Assembly (NCBI RefSeq): GCF_000499845.2
Contig: NC_023756.2
Location: 45,895,947-45,959,946, forward strand
Direction of reading: 5' to 3'
From: Phaseolus vulgaris
Taxonomy: Eukaryota; Streptophyta; Magnoliopsida; Fabales; Fabaceae
Length of the DNA: 64,000 nucleotides
Shown here: in pieces, positions 47,741 through 61,494 of the stretch
How the letters are laid out: every line of letters begins with the position of its first letter
Position numbering within the stretch: the stretch's first letter is position 1
Translations under genes and position numbers: made by a program
The notes under the pieces: generated by a model
Database searches by the model: none
What the model was told of the DNA's origin: nothing
What the model saw: the letters and a program-made list of their open reading frames with translations, nothing else

Positions 47741-49690
47741 TTCCCTCTCTCAGAGAAATGAAAGGTATAGAAGAAGCAGTTCTTCACAGCGCCATACATA
47801 CCAATTATCCACACACTCCTCCCACGAAACTACCTCCTTCTTTCTTCTTACTTTCTTCTTTCTTCTTAATTTCTTCACACTCATAAATGAAAGCTATAGA
47901 AGCACTTATGAACACACTCCTCCCACGAAACTACCTTCTTCTTTCCTCTTACTTTCTTCACTCCCAACAAAATACATTTCAATTTTCCCCAAACACGACT
48001 CGGTCTCTTCCTCTCTCCCTCATTCAAAGAATTAGGGAACAAACTCTGTTTAATTTTGAAATAAAAGATATAAAAAAAGTGTAAAATGTAGATGCAAAAT
48101 CTTAAAATTAAATTCCACCGATTAATCTAGATTATAAAAGTCAATATTAAAGGTTTATTTGAGATATTAAGATAAATTTATAATGCTAATTAGAGAATAG
48201 CCACGAAAATAAGTAAAGAGATCAAATATATACATATTGAATGTGGAAAAGAAAAAATGTTCATTCCAATTAAGTTTTGAATTCTAGTACAAAAATAATA
48301 ATTTCTTTGATGTAAAACTGCTCAAAACAAACCTAGTAAATGAATTGTGCAAAGAACTAAAAACTAAAACTCTCTACCAACCCCTCTTTATCATTTCTAA
48401 TTTTTTTTTCTCGTTTTACTAAGAAGCTATATAATCAACTCTGAGTTAGAGACAAGGAAATTAGAGTATATTAAGTTGGAAAAGATTTTGTTGAAAAAAA
48501 TAAAAAAAACTTACCCTTGACATTATATTGTAATAATATAATAATATTTTTAACTAAAAAATAAATTAAATATAATTAAATATTAATTTTTTGGTATGTG
48601 AAATGAATGTTTGACACTGTATATGCTGTTAACGTATCATCACTGTACTACTTTTGACCTTTTATTGATAGGAGTTCGGTTGATACACGTTTATATATGT
48701 TCTACTCCAAACTCTAATTATACAAAGATAGCCTAAGAGGATTTTACAAAATAGCATTTTTTGTATCTACTTTCATTTATATTTCTGTGGAGCTAAAGAA
48801 AAAAATGCAGACAAACAGCATTTTTTTTAAAATCTATTTTATGTTTTTAATTTTTGTGATAAATTAGATGCAGACAATTTTTTACTTCAAAAGCCCCACT
48901 TTCAACAATTTTTTCTTATTTCCTCTATTTGCGTTCTCTACTATCGATTTAGTTTATATTTTCACACGGTTCATATTTCTGATTGGACTTATCAACGTAA
49001 TAATCGTATTTGAAATGAAATAGTAAAACCTCTATGAATTCATTCTTTCTTTGACAAATACTTTTTTCATACAAATGACCTTAATCAGACCGCAAAGGAG
49101 TTCAACCAAATGTTTCCATGAGCATTGCTAGTAACACACTAAAACAGACTCTTCATACTATGATAGTAAGAATCCATACAACTTTAATTTCTATTAAACT
49201 TTATCCTATAAGAAAAAAAGTATGTTCAAGAATGTGTTAAAACATTTAGCATCTCTATCACCAGTCGTGTCAATTCATCATTTTATTGCTGTTACAAGAA
49301 AACAGCCTCACACAAATAACAGAAAAGATTCAGAGTGGATGAAAAATGGCAAAAGAACGTGAATGCTTGGGACTGTTCAATGAAAATTACTTCTAAAAGT
49401 CAATAAAAATGGTCGTATCAAAGAAAATTCCAGATACATAGTCTGTCATCACACTAATTCGTAAAAACAGCCTGGGTGGAAACGAGTTACCATGTCTGTA
49501 AGTTTGCAAGCACAGAACCAACAGTTTCTAAGCCAAGTACAAGGGGCTGCTCTTGCCAGCAGTGACTCAGAAAGCAGCAGGCAAACCAGGCTCCATGTAA
49601 CTTGGAAGTCTCCTCATCTTTTGTCGCCTTAGGATGTGTTCTCTTTAACCTAAGAAATTGTTACAATGGCAGAAAACAAATAAAGAAAAA
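47741..49690. other. Intergenic between copy D and RPN9
   Basis: The left part is the 5' flank of copy D, with an imperfect duplication. The right part, up to the RPN9 stop, includes that gene's 3' UTR (boundary not visible). No further gene is seen. Confidence 0.6.
47757..47960. repeat. Imperfect duplication in the 5' flank of copy D
   Basis: AAATGAAAG(G/C)TATAGAAG and CTCCTCCCACGAAACTACCT each occur twice (47757 and 47885; about 47816 and 47917), with pyrimidine-rich CTTTCTTCTT filler. It lies just upstream of the start codon, probably in the 5' UTR or core promoter. Confidence 0.75.
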
Positions 49691-52600
49691 TCACGATCCG
49701 ATTAGATCAGGTGTTTCTGCCTCGATGGATAACAATGCAGTGTGTACTTTCCCTGTCCAACTGTCAAGTCTATCCCTTAAGGATTTGATCTGTTGAATAC
49801 CCAAAACTCTTGGTTGCACCCAGGAGACGTGCACTGTGCCCTCAACTTGATCAATTATACCCTCAATTAGATGAACCTGCAAATAAAGAAATTTACTTTC
49901 AAGCTCTAAATTTTAAAACGTTATTTGCCGAAACCTCTATATGATAATAATAAAGTTCTCAATTAAAGAAACTTCCGATTGCTTTGCTTAGAACAATTCA
50001 TGGACAACTAAAAATTCTTTGAAACAAGTACATAATGCAATAAATACATTCAAAATGAAGTTGTCTTTTGTACTCCTTGTAATAAACATTAAGATAAGGA
50101 GCAAAGTAAGTATTTCAAAACCACAGCCACAATATTCAATAAGACCCTCTGCTTAATCACAGAAAAGGTGTAGATATACAAGTAAAACAACATATTTGTT
50201 TGAATGGGAAAAAAGATCCCAAGTCTAAAGCAAGCTTCAGGAGGTAATGAAAGGACAAGATGAAAGCAAGACTAAAAAGTTAACACAACACCAATTCCAA
50301 ACAGCCAAAAAAGCATTTCAACTTTGAACCTAGGACAAACCCTTTGGACTTAATATTGCAAATAATCGGCTCAAAGTTCTAACATCAGATAAATAACGCA
50401 TTCTGTGCAAAATTCCCGAGATTTATAAACCCTAGTAAAAGATGCAAATGCTCTGCAAAATTTTAACCAAATACACTTCTTCACTTTATGTCAATTAAAC
50501 TCTTAAAATCAACCAATTCACTTGTCCCATTTTAACCCACTTCTTAGTAATGGATGTAGTTAATTTTCAGGTGATAAAAATAGAGTTAATTGCCAATGAA
50601 AACTACAAAGAATTATCTAATAGACAATCAAAGTCAAAACAGATTATTTGCATTGCAATACTGCCAATAGGCAAGAAATTTGCCTTAAATGAAATCAAGC
50701 ATCAAAAGCACTTCTGAAGATGTTTGAACAGGCAGATCATACCACTCACTTTGACAAATCTGGCACAAGATGGTAGGTCATTTTCAGCATGGCAAAAGTA
50801 CATCATTAGGTGTTGCTTATGTATCACGGTTAATAACTAGAACTCAATAAACAACTATATATTGTATAAGCAATAATCAACACAACATAATTCTTCAACT
50901 GAGTAGGGACATGTCAACTGCTCGAGACTCAAGAACTTAATAAAATACCAGTTAGATTATAGTTTGTATCTCCATTCCCAAACAGAATATAAGCTTAAAA
51001 CACTATGATCACACTAATTAATTGCCATCATAGATCAAGCCTTGGTAGAAAATAATATACACTAATAAAAATGAGAAGAAAACAGAAAACATCATAAGCT
51101 ATTTCACATTTACAGAAATGCATGGGTTGAAAGAAAGTGTAGTACTTTAAATGGTTGCAAAGAAAATCAAACAAATTTTCTACATTGTTTTCCTAATAAC
51201 TTCTAACACAACTTACAGATAAGCTCTTCATCAGGAGATGTTCCACATTTTCTATAGAAAGTTTGGTACGCTCAGCAATTACATTCAAGGGAATAGTTCG
51301 ATCTTCTGAAGGCCGACTGCAAGAAATGGAAATCAGTTTGAATTGGGAATGAAAAAAAAAACAGGTTATTAAATACACCTCAACAGGTGACAAAAATGCA
51401 ATCTAATTAACTATACACCTGAATATAATCTCCATCAGGCAGAGAATGTTGATTTTTTCCAACAACTTCTGTTCATTTTGAACCAGTGCTGGTTGGGCTC
51501 TTAAAGCAGCATTATGCACCCGGCACAATTCTTGATATCGTACTAAATCACCAGAATTGAATACCTGCAGAATGTAGTAAAGCCATTCCACTTTTGTCCC
51601 TAGAAGGCTCTTGATCTGTTTAACATATTATAGGCTGTGTGAACCAACATAGTAAAAAGATAGATGAAACAAAGAAATTTCAGAAAATAGGCGTTCCAAA
51701 TATTTTGGTGTAATTACTCACTATAGGATGGGCAAGTAGCTCTCCAAAGTTGTAGATGTTGTCCCCAAGAAGGGCAGAGAGGGACAAATCAAATGCTAAA
51801 TCCTAAAAATAAAAAATAGCACATTAATTCATATAAAATCTGCAGAGAAATAGAAACAAACCATAAATGAGATATAGACTACTATGAACTCTGCTATAAC
51901 CTCTTCTCATCCCTTATACAACACAGTGCACCTAAATGTATTTATAAGCCTCTGACAAAGTTTCCATTTTACTAAAGAAAAATGCATCAATTTATCTTCA
52001 AACTCCTCCACATTAATCTTTCTAAGGTTGACACAATGACATTTGCAATGTCGGGACGAAGCAGCAAAATAAAAGTAAAACAAGCTAAAATTTTAACACA
52101 TAATATATAAATATTACATAGATGAAGCACAGTTAGACTTAGACACATCAACTAGCTTTAATTACCACAGGGACAACATAAAATTGGACTGCAGCTGCCA
52201 TGAGCTTTGAGCTCCCGTGTCATATATATATAACTCTATAGGAGAAAAATGTGATTCAAGAGAATAAATATCACTCCTTGATACCAACAATTGGATGTGT
52301 CATTATCACACACTGTAAATTAATAAACAGTCTTAGCCATATGCTTTTGGAAAGTATCACCAATTATGGAGCTCCTTATCATTGTCATCTTCCTTCTTCC
52401 CCTCCCTTACAGATTTTGTTGGAGAGAAAATACAATTTGCATAATTCAGAAAGAATTGCCATATATGCAATAGTCACAACCAGTGTTGTCTAATTCCAAA
52501 AGTTTTGGCACCCATCGTCATCCACTATTTGTAGATAAGGAGCTTGATGGATAACAAAAGGAAGCAAGTTGAAAATGGAGAGGGTCAAGATGGAACATCA

Positions 52601-55600
52601 TCTCAAGGAGTTTCTATAAAAGGAAAAGGAGGAGCTTCTGAAACTAGAAAGGAGTTCTGGTTGAAGAATTGGATAAAATAGTAGTGAGGAGGAAGAATTA
52701 GACGAAAGGATTGCAAAATATTAATTTGGAAATGTCAGTAGAGGAAGATGAAGGAGATGCCTCTTTTGATGATGAGGATGACGATTTGTTTTGCAATGAG
52801 TCAATGTGTCTTTAGTATTGCCCTATTGTTATGTGATGACAATCACATGACATTGAGACTTAGATAAATGTTATGAGTTTTAGTTTTATGTTGTTTTTAA
52901 TATATTTGTCACTTTTTAAATTTGTATGTGTGTATATATAAACACATTGTCAGCCATGACTTCCGCCATAAGCCATTGTTCCAACCGCTCTATTTATATG
53001 GCGGATTTTTTTGGCTTTCTATCTCCCCTTGAAATACAAAGCATAAATTTATTCAAAAGTAACCATTTTAAGTAAATAGCCATAAATTGAGACAACAGAA
53101 AAGTAGATTTGCAACAATTGTGATGACACACCAGCTTAAATGATTCTGAGAGAGACTCCACTGATGTGTATGCCAAATAGAGAAGGGCACTTTTGTAGAA
53201 CTCTGCAAATTCTTGGCGGGTCTTGTGAAATTGAGATGATACCCAGTAATAATTGGCATATACAGATGGATCAATATCCGTCATGCTGTCAAGTGTAGTC
53301 TTACCATCTTCTAGGAGTTTCTTGCTTTCCTTCTGGTCACCTTGCTCAAGCTTGAATATTGCTATTTGCATCTTAATGTAAAGGATAGGTTCTTCTATGC
53401 GCTGTTCTCTGGTGGCTTGCAGTTTCTCAATGACTGCTCCAAGATAACCAATTGCCGCTTCTTTTTCAGAATACTGCCGAGAAACTATAACAGCAAAATG
53501 CGCAAGCTTCAGAAGGTTGATTTTAGTCTCAAAGTCTGTGATGAAATTGTGATATAATTGAATCAACGCATCACCAGCCTGAAATTTTTTGCAATAACCA
53601 ATTATAAAACAAAAGAAACTATGAACTATAATAAGAATACATGCCAGAAAGTGAATTTCTTTCAATAAAAAGTAAAGAAATATTATATTAGAATCAAAAG
53701 GAAATAGCAATATCCACAAACTGTACAACATAATAAACGAAATCAAACATAATAATTAATAGTTGAGTACAAGAATGAGTGACATGACTAACATAATGGA
53801 ATCAAACATGTGCAATAGTTAAGTAGAGGCATTACTGGGCAATAAAGTGGTCAGGATAGTTCTACTTCGGGTTAATTAACAACCAATGTCGTTAAATAGT
53901 GGCCATGGTAGCGGTATGCAGAAATCAGTCAGGCACCAGAAAATGGCGATAGGGTGGCTGGTTTTTATGGTGAGTTGTGGCAGCCACAAAATGCAAGGCA
54001 GACATGGCATCTGAAATGGCCATGGCAAAATGCCTGTCAAGAACAAAGAGATGAATGAGTTGGGTCATGACACCCAGCCCCAAAAAAATCTGAAACCCTA
54101 AAACAACAAAAGAAATGGTCTGGGCCAAGCAACCCAACCCAAACCATGTCTAAAAAAGATTGAAAACCTTTTAAAAGTATAGAATACAGGTTGGACTGCA
54201 TGACCCAACCCCAAAACTATTTTTAAAAAATAGGGCCCTGGCCTGACCCAAACCACAGCCAAAAGAATTAATGAAACACCCCACTAGTTAGAAAACCTTA
54301 AACCAAAAGAAAAGAAAAGCATCAACAGTACGTTGCAAAATCGCATGGAGCTGGACAACCACCCAAGCACTGTCACAGGCATCTCCAGAAACCACTGCAC
54401 CTGAGATGGATCAGCACCGCACTACCCTAACACCCAGCAACTATTACAGCCATCTCTCGCAACCACCACACCAAAGTTGTACTATAGAGAACCACCCCAG
54501 CAACTGTCACAGACTCACAGCCATCTCCAACTACCAACCAGCAACATATTTCTATGGACTTCATTGAAGAATTACCCCAATCCCAGGGTAAGCAATGCAT
54601 TTTTGTTGTAGTGGACAGGCTTAGTAAGGCTGCTCATTTTATAACCCTCACTCATCTTTACACTGCACCCGTAGTGGCTCAATCCTTCTTAGACAATGTA
54701 TTCAGATTGCATGGCTTTCCTGAATCTATAATTAGTGTCAGGGATCTGTTATCATCAGTAAATTCGGGCAAGAACTGATCCATGTCAAGGTGTACACCAT
54801 TGAGGCTTTCTAGTGCTTATCCACAAACAGATGGTCAAACTGAAGTTTTGAATAAATGCTTAGAAACTTACTTAAGGTGCATGCTGTCATAAAACCCTCA
54901 ACAATGGGTTAAATGGATTCCTTTGGCAGAATCGTGGTAAAATACCACATATTACACAGCAATAGATGCCACTCATGAGATTGTGTATGGCCAACCTTCC
55001 AACAACTTCATTACCCTATTTACCTGGTGGTGAGTCTACTGTGGTGTTATTAGACAGAAGTCTTACAAAAAGGGGAGAGATGTTAAGTTCGAGATTTGGT
55101 TTATTTGAAACTTCATTCCTATAGACAAGGCTCAGCAGCAACTAGAAGTAATGAGAAACTGGCTCCTATGTACTATGGTCCTTTTCCTGTGATTGATAAG
55201 GTCGGGGCAGTGGCTTAAGTGTTACAGTTACCCATAACTTCTCAAATTCACAATCTATTCCTTGTTTCTCAGTTAAAGAAATACATTGGTGATGCTACAA
55301 ATTCCTCAGTTTTGCCTCGCCATATAACTGATATTTCTGATGTAAAGGAACCAGAAGCCATTCATGACAGAACCTTTGTCAAAAAGAGAGGACAGGCAGT
55401 GACAAAGTACTGGTGCAGAGAAAAATCAGTGTCCTGAAGATGCAACTTGGTAATATTACTCTGATCTTCTCAAAAAATTTCCACATTTTTATAATCGTTC
55501 AGGACAAGGATTTTCTTAAGAGGGGGAAATTGTTAGAGTCTGCATTTTTAGTAGTTATAACAAAATTAGTTTAGCTGATGACAGCTAACGACTTGTTAAC

Positions 55601-56356
55601 TAACTCTATAAATAGTTAGTGTGAACATGAATGAAAGCTCTCTTGCTTTTGATAGACAACTATATATAAAGAAAGTCTTGATGTTCTTTATATTATAGAA
55701 CTTCCTGAAATTTGAGATTCTTCGAGCTCTTTAGTTCCTAGTATCTTGTGTTCTATTAGTTACCGTATCACACATGTTCCACACTTTATCCCATAACATA
55801 CCAGGTCGCTAAAAATCTTCACTCATCACTCCCCTCCAAAGCTAAATAACTAAAAACGTAAAACCCAACTCCAAATCAGGTGCCCAAACATGTATCCCCA
55901 GCAAAAACCTAATTACAATCCTTTAACATCCCAGTCCACATTTCCCACCCAACATCTTCGGATCCCTAACGAAAATCAAACGCTATCCTAGTGAAAAAAA
56001 TGTTCCCATGTTTCCCACCGTTCCAAACACAACAAAACCCTAACGGCAGCACAATCACTCTCTCACTACACCTCCCCTAACTCCCAAATCGAGCTCACAC
56101 CAACAATGACATAAAAACAAACAAATTAAAACCCTAAACTAACCATTTCCGAAACAAAACAAGCATAAATACAGTACAGCTCGAGAGCAAAGAAGAAGAG
56201 TGGAACCTGAAAAACAGCGAGTGCGACAAACTGCTCGAGTTTGAGGGTGAGCTGATGCCATAGCTTCTTCTGATACAGATCCGCAAGCGAATTGTACCAT
56301 TCAGCCAACTCAGGTTGCGAATTGCGCAGCGATTCCAAGTATTGCAGAGCAGCCAT
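49691..56356 (-). CDS. RPN9: 26S proteasome lid subunit RPN9 (PSMD13 homologue)
   Basis: Six exons, 56207-56356, 53132-53578, 51722-51802, 51419-51615, 51217-51316 and 49691-49876, splice with GT-AG borders into an unbroken 386-aa protein, the usual RPN9 length. It begins [20 protein letters not shown] and ends [10 protein letters not shown]. Recognisable blocks are [67 protein letters not shown] and the C-terminal PCI winged-helix part ([37 protein letters not shown]). RPN9 is a PCI-domain scaffold subunit of the 19S lid, helping to assemble RPN8, RPN11 and their partners; it is housekeeping. Intron 1 (2.6 kb) carries an antisense gypsy fragment and intron 2 a possible hAT fragment. No damage to the coding sequence is visible. 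Confidence 0.96.
52480..53010. mobile_element. Possible hAT transposon fragment in RPN9 intron 2
   Basis: A CAGTGTTGT-like end at 52482 is followed by a short frame from the ATG at 52551 ([11 protein letters not shown]) and by acidic-coding sequence reminiscent of hAT transposase tails. A weakly related GTCGTTAAATAGTGGCCATGG lies in intron 1 at about 53888. Terminal repeats and a target duplication were not established. Confidence 0.35.
54550..55772 (+). mobile_element. Ty3/gypsy 3' fragment in RPN9 intron 1
   Basis: On the plus strand, antisense to RPN9, the reading starts [13 protein letters not shown] and [13 protein letters not shown] (integrase core) and continues with [21 protein letters not shown] and a chromodomain-side tail ([14 protein letters not shown]). 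It ends with the polypurine tract AAGAGGGGGAAA and a 3' LTR (55531-55772, TGTTAGAGTC... to TATCACA). Several frameshifts and stops are present. The 5' LTR, gag and RT are not seen. Confidence 0.8.
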
Positions 56357-56992
56357 AGCGATTGAAACCAGAGAAAACCCCCAAACTACGAAATTGAGAA
56401 CCTTTGTACTCTCTCTTATTTCTTCTCGGTGTTATAATAAAATATATTGTATTTTACAATATAATCAATTATGTTATAATATAATTAGTTGTTGTTATAT
56501 TTGACAACATAATTTACTTTTATAGATGCATATGCCAATTATTTTTATTTATAAAATATATTATTATCAACCTTTATTTTTATTTAAAATTAACTAAATC
56601 GTGTCAAAATCGGATCAATAAACTCTTTTACTTTGTTGAATCATCAATTCAAATAAATAAATGACAAAATTTATCTTTGATGATGTCTATTTAAATTTGT
56701 ATAGGTGTGATTGATGTTTCTGATGATAATTTTTTGAAAATATTTTACAATTCTAAATAAATAGAGTTAATTTGGATAACATCTTCATCATAAATAAAAA
56801 TAAATAAAGGTTCAATATATGTAATATAACACAAAAGTTGAAATTTTATATTATCCAAATAAAAATAAATTGAATGAGTCTTTCTACATGTAAAATTAAT
56901 TTAATTTGAGATTTTACTTTATTAACCTGTTAAAAATAGTAATCGAGAAAATGAATTTTGAAAAAAAAAAAACTAACAATATGCATATTAAT

Positions 56993-57308
56993 ACTACAAG
57001 AAAATCATTAAATAAAAATTAATTTTAAAGATAAAAAATAATTAGTTGTTATAGTAACTAGACTAAAAATAATTATTGATTTTTAAATTAGTTTATATTA
57101 TTGATAAATAGTATCTCAGTTTAGGATCTAAATAATTGGTAGTTAAAACCTTGATAACTAATTAGATATCAATTTAAAAACTATTTATCAATCATAGAAA
57201 CTAATTTAAAAACCAATAATTTTTTTTAGTCACTAAAATGATTTCTAATTTAGTCACAACTAATTATTTTTTGTCTCTAAAATTGGTTTTTATTTAATAA
57301 TTTTATTG
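56993..57308. mobile_element. Palindromic CACTA-like miniature element
   Basis: Starts ACTACAAGAAAATCATT and ends AATAATTTTATTGTTGG; the arms are inverted, with the TAATTGGTAGTT centre of the family. Confidence 0.7.
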
Positions 57309-59313
57309 TTGGGTGAGTATTTTGTTTACTTTTGAAAATTATTTTATCTGTTTTAAATAAAAAAAATTTGTTTAATTAGATATTTTTTGGAAAACTGTTT
57401 CAAAAAATAATATCTCGTTTTAAATTTGAAAATAAAATAAGAAAAAGAGCATCTGAAGTTAAATTATTTTATATTTTTACTTTTTTTATTACCCATTATT
57501 CTTATACTATATTTCATATTTGATTTCTATTTGTAACAATGGCTGCACGTGGAGTAGGTTTACATGAGTTTCTAATAAAATTACCAAGCTATAATTTTCT
57601 TCTTTTTGAAAAAAAAAATCATCGTTTTTTAATTTCTATAAAATTTTAAATAATTTTTTTTAATGATTATAAAATAAATAAATTTTCACTTTGTTTTCTT
57701 TAAAATATCTTTTTATTTTCAAAACATTAGAGTTTTCAACATAACGTGTGAGGAGGATAATGGACAATGCAAAGAGAGGTTTTGATGAGTGTAGTTGGTG
57801 TTTTAAGCTAATAGTAGTTTGGGTATAAAGATAATAATACTTCCATGTAAGAGTAAATCACCTAAAGCTTGATATTGTGACTTAAATCATTGTTTAAACT
57901 GCTTTCACGACCAAGACAAATATATAACATGGAAAAGAAAACATCTTGTTGTGATTATACCACAATTATCGTCGTATTGCAGATGATGTTGTTGGAAACC
58001 ATTTTTATGAAAAATCATAATTAATGAGTATTAGTAATTAACTTATTGAATATATTTAATGATAAACATTTCAACTTGTATCTCACTCTCGAAGATTTTG
58101 AAGTTCAACTTAAAAAATTGAAGATGGTGTTTTCAAGGTATCTTGAAAATGTGACAAACATTAATTATCTATTATCTCTTTATAAAGAAGTTTTTCTCTC
58201 ATTCTCTATATAAATAAACATGTGAGAAAGAGAAAGATAAACAAAAAAAAGTAACATTGAGAGAATAAATATCTACCATAATATGATATTAGAAATTCTC
58301 GTAAAATGTATAACATAAATATTATTTGGTTTAGGATTTAAAACTAAGAAGATAGAGATGGTAAGGAGTGAAAGGACATAGTCATCCATTAATAAGAAGT
58401 TAATGTTTGGTATATCATATCATTTGGCTTCTGAAATTAAAGAAGTATACTTTTTCAAATAAACCAAAAGGCAAACTAAGGAAATTTAACCCCATTTCTT
58501 TGAAAGGTAAGTTGAAGAAAGAAAATTTGGGGGTTTGCCTTCAAAGCAAAGAAATTATTAGCTAGGAACCAATACTGATAGAGTCAACTTTTGTAATAGT
58601 GTTTTTTATATAGATTTTTTTTGGACAATGTACTTCTTTAGATGAAAAGATATATTTAGAAATTTTCTATAAATGTACTGTAAATATAAATTTAAAATAC
58701 CACGCATGTTTTATATTAAAATTAATTATTTTAGTTGACAACTTTTAATGAGATTATGATTTAAAAATAAAATATATGAAAAAATTTAATTTATATATGA
58801 AACATTTTTGTAGATTTCATTTATTTATGGATGGAAACTTACAAAAGGATAATTTCATGGGTTATAAATTCATATTTAAGCTTAATAAATCTGAGGGTGA
58901 ATTAAGAAAAATAAAACCAGAAATATGTTTTAAAAATAGCAAGCATTGAGTCCAGATGCCAAGATTGAAAGATGGTGGTGTGCCCTATAGCATTAACTAA
59001 TATTCGATCTTGAAACTAAAAGAAGTGTTTGATGAAAAAGTAACATTTTATACTGTTTTATTTATATAGAGTGCAATGCTATTATAAGGTGACAATGGAA
59101 TTGATATTTAAATGGAATGATACAGAAATTCAGTCAAAAGAAAGAAAGAACTAGAAAAAAATTGAAAAAATTATGTTGAACCCATAGACAAAATAACAAA
59201 GTCAATAACATCGTTTAAGAATGAATACAATATATACAACACCAGAAATAGAAATAACTACAAGAGAAGGAAAAGAAGTTGAAGTAGAGAAAGAAATTTA
59301 AAGAGAGAGTTAC

Positions 59314-59735
59314 ATTTGTCACTTGTCTATCAACTACAATCTGTAATTCATATGATCATAACAAACTACTTTGATCTTACTTATACTAACAACTTTATTT
59401 GACCAAAAACTTTTAGTTATATACATAACACAATTTTATCTAACATGAACATTTGCATATAATATGTTGGTAGAAGTATGAAACCTATTATGTTGAACGA
59501 TTTATTTTTGGAATATCAACCTAAATTTGTCACTTGTCTATCAATTACAAGTTGTAACTGATTAGAGCAGATTACTTTGATATTATCTATAGTAACAACT
59601 TTATTAGACCAATAACTCTTAGTTATACGCATAATACAGTTTGATCTGACATAAACATTTGCATACAATATGTTGGCACAAGTATGAAATCCGTTATGTT
59701 GAACGATTCACTTTACAAAAGTAGGGAATATCAAC
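59314..59735. repeat. Two tandem copies of a ~210-bp unit
   Basis: The unit starting ATTTGTCACTTGTCTATC and ending near GGAATATCAACC occurs at 59314-59523 and 59524-59735 with moderate divergence, just 3' of copy C. Confidence 0.85.
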
Positions 59736-59760
59736 CCAAATTGTAAAGAAAATCACTTCA

Positions 59761-61155
59761 TCAACTAATGGGAGAAGAAATATCAGGTTTTGGAGGCATT
59801 TCCAAGGAATCCATGTTGCCTTCTAGCATATCTATCACTCTAGTCATTGTAGGTCTATCATGTGGAATTGTTTGAACACACCATAATCCCACTACAGTCA
59901 TTATCCTTGCCATTTCATGTTCTTTTGTGGTTATGACACCATCAGGTCTTAATTCTCCACCCTGCTTTAGCCTGTTGTATGCCCAGTGTGGGAAGTATAT
60001 CTCACTTGTGTGATTGGCTTCTGCATTAATAATTTTTCTCCCTCCCACCATTTCTAACAACATCATTCTATAACTATAAACATCAGATTTGTGTGAAACT
60101 CTACCAAGATGTCTATTCCATACTTCAGGAGCTTTATACCCTATTGTTCCTCTTTGATCTGACATGAAAATAGTGCTCTCTTTCACGGGGCAAAGTTTTG
60201 CTAGTCCAAAATCTGATATTTTGGGACAAAAAAATTCATCCAAAAGTATGTTGTGTGGTTTTATGTCAAAATGTAAAATGCAGAGTGTTGCATCCTTTGT
60301 GCAAGTATGCTAGTCCTTGAGCTATCCCTTTGGCAATTTGCCACAAATTATTCCAACTCAACGATGGAATGACTTTGAGTCCCTTATTGTAAATAAACTT
60401 ATCAAGAGAACCATTAGACATAAATTCATAAATGAGAACTTTATTGTTGCCTTCCAAACAGAATCCAAGAAGTTGAACAACATTAACATGAGAAGTTTTA
60501 CTAATACTAGCAACTTCGTTGATAAAGTTTTCACCATTTCCTTTTTTTGCATTCAATTTCTTTATGGCCACAGGGCAACCATTCAATGTCTCTCCTTTGT
60601 ATACAGCACCAAAACCACCTTCACCTAGTTTAACTTTGAAAGAGTTGGTCATTTTCTTCACTTCTGAAAATTTGTATTTTTTAGAGTTTGAGCTCCATGA
60701 TTTTTAAGGAATGCTTCAATATTTCCATTAATTTTTGAAGTCAACCCAAGGTGTCTCTGCAAGATTGGTGACTTGTATCTTAGACAAAAAATTGCTATAC
60801 ATATCAACATAATTGCAACGGTTGCACCAGTAACACCTGTTAGCAGATACAGTATAATAGGAGCAACAATGAACATTTGCTATACTAGGAAGTTGTCAAT
60901 TCACTCTAACTACATTTTTCTTTATTGTTGACTTAAATTTACTGTAAACTAAATTTTTTTAATTTAAAACTTAACACAACTTTTTGCTTCCCAATAAATT
61001 TAAACTTTCGCCAATATAATGAGCAGCAATGACTCCTTCAACATGATCAGATCCTAAAGGTGCATTTCATCATAAGTATTAAAAGAGTCGAGAACAATAT
61101 AAGAAGAATTTATTACCTATAATAATGAATTTCTCTTTTTTGTTCCCTTTTTTGC
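59761..61155 (-). pseudogene. LRK10-like receptor kinase copy C, two frameshifts
   Basis: The small exon at 61117-61155 and the transmembrane-kinase exon at 59761-60836 match the structure of copies A, B and D, with AG/GT borders. The kinase exon is broken twice. One base is missing in a T run at 60677-60682 (the reading ends at KNTNFQK), and one base is extra at about 60278-60284, directly before the catalytic loop. Between and beyond these points the kinase frame is open: GEGGFGAVYKG, AIKKLN, then after the second shift DFGLAK and APEVW. No ectodomain exon was found up to 64000. It is a pseudogene lacking its 5' end; the well-preserved remainder suggests recent decay. Confidence 0.85.
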
Positions 61156-61494
61156 CTGCAACTACGACAGTACCTAGTGAGAGCAAAGAGTACGTTAGAC
61201 ACTTAAAGTGTTAATGAAAATCTTGTTATTCAGAGAGAAGAAGAAAACGTTCTACTTTTCACAACCATTTTTTGGAAGAGGAATTGTAAATACTGCATGA
61301 TCATATTTCAGTAACTTATATTTTGTTGTAAAACCATATATATTGCAAAAAAAAAAAACAGAGTGTGTGCAAAAAATGGAAAATAGAGTGTGTGAGAAAA
61401 CCCTAGTCATTTTCGATACCGTTGGAAGAGACCGTGAAAGTGCAGCTAATACTGGATCTCACTGGTGCAGAAACACACAACGAGTGCGATTATT

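Larger units (their letters stand above)
56357..59760. other. Intergenic between RPN9 and copy C
   Basis: Contains the RPN9 promoter region, a degenerate palindromic miniature element (56993-57308) and anonymous AT-rich sequence. A tandem duplication lies next to copy C. No gene is recognised. Confidence 0.6.
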
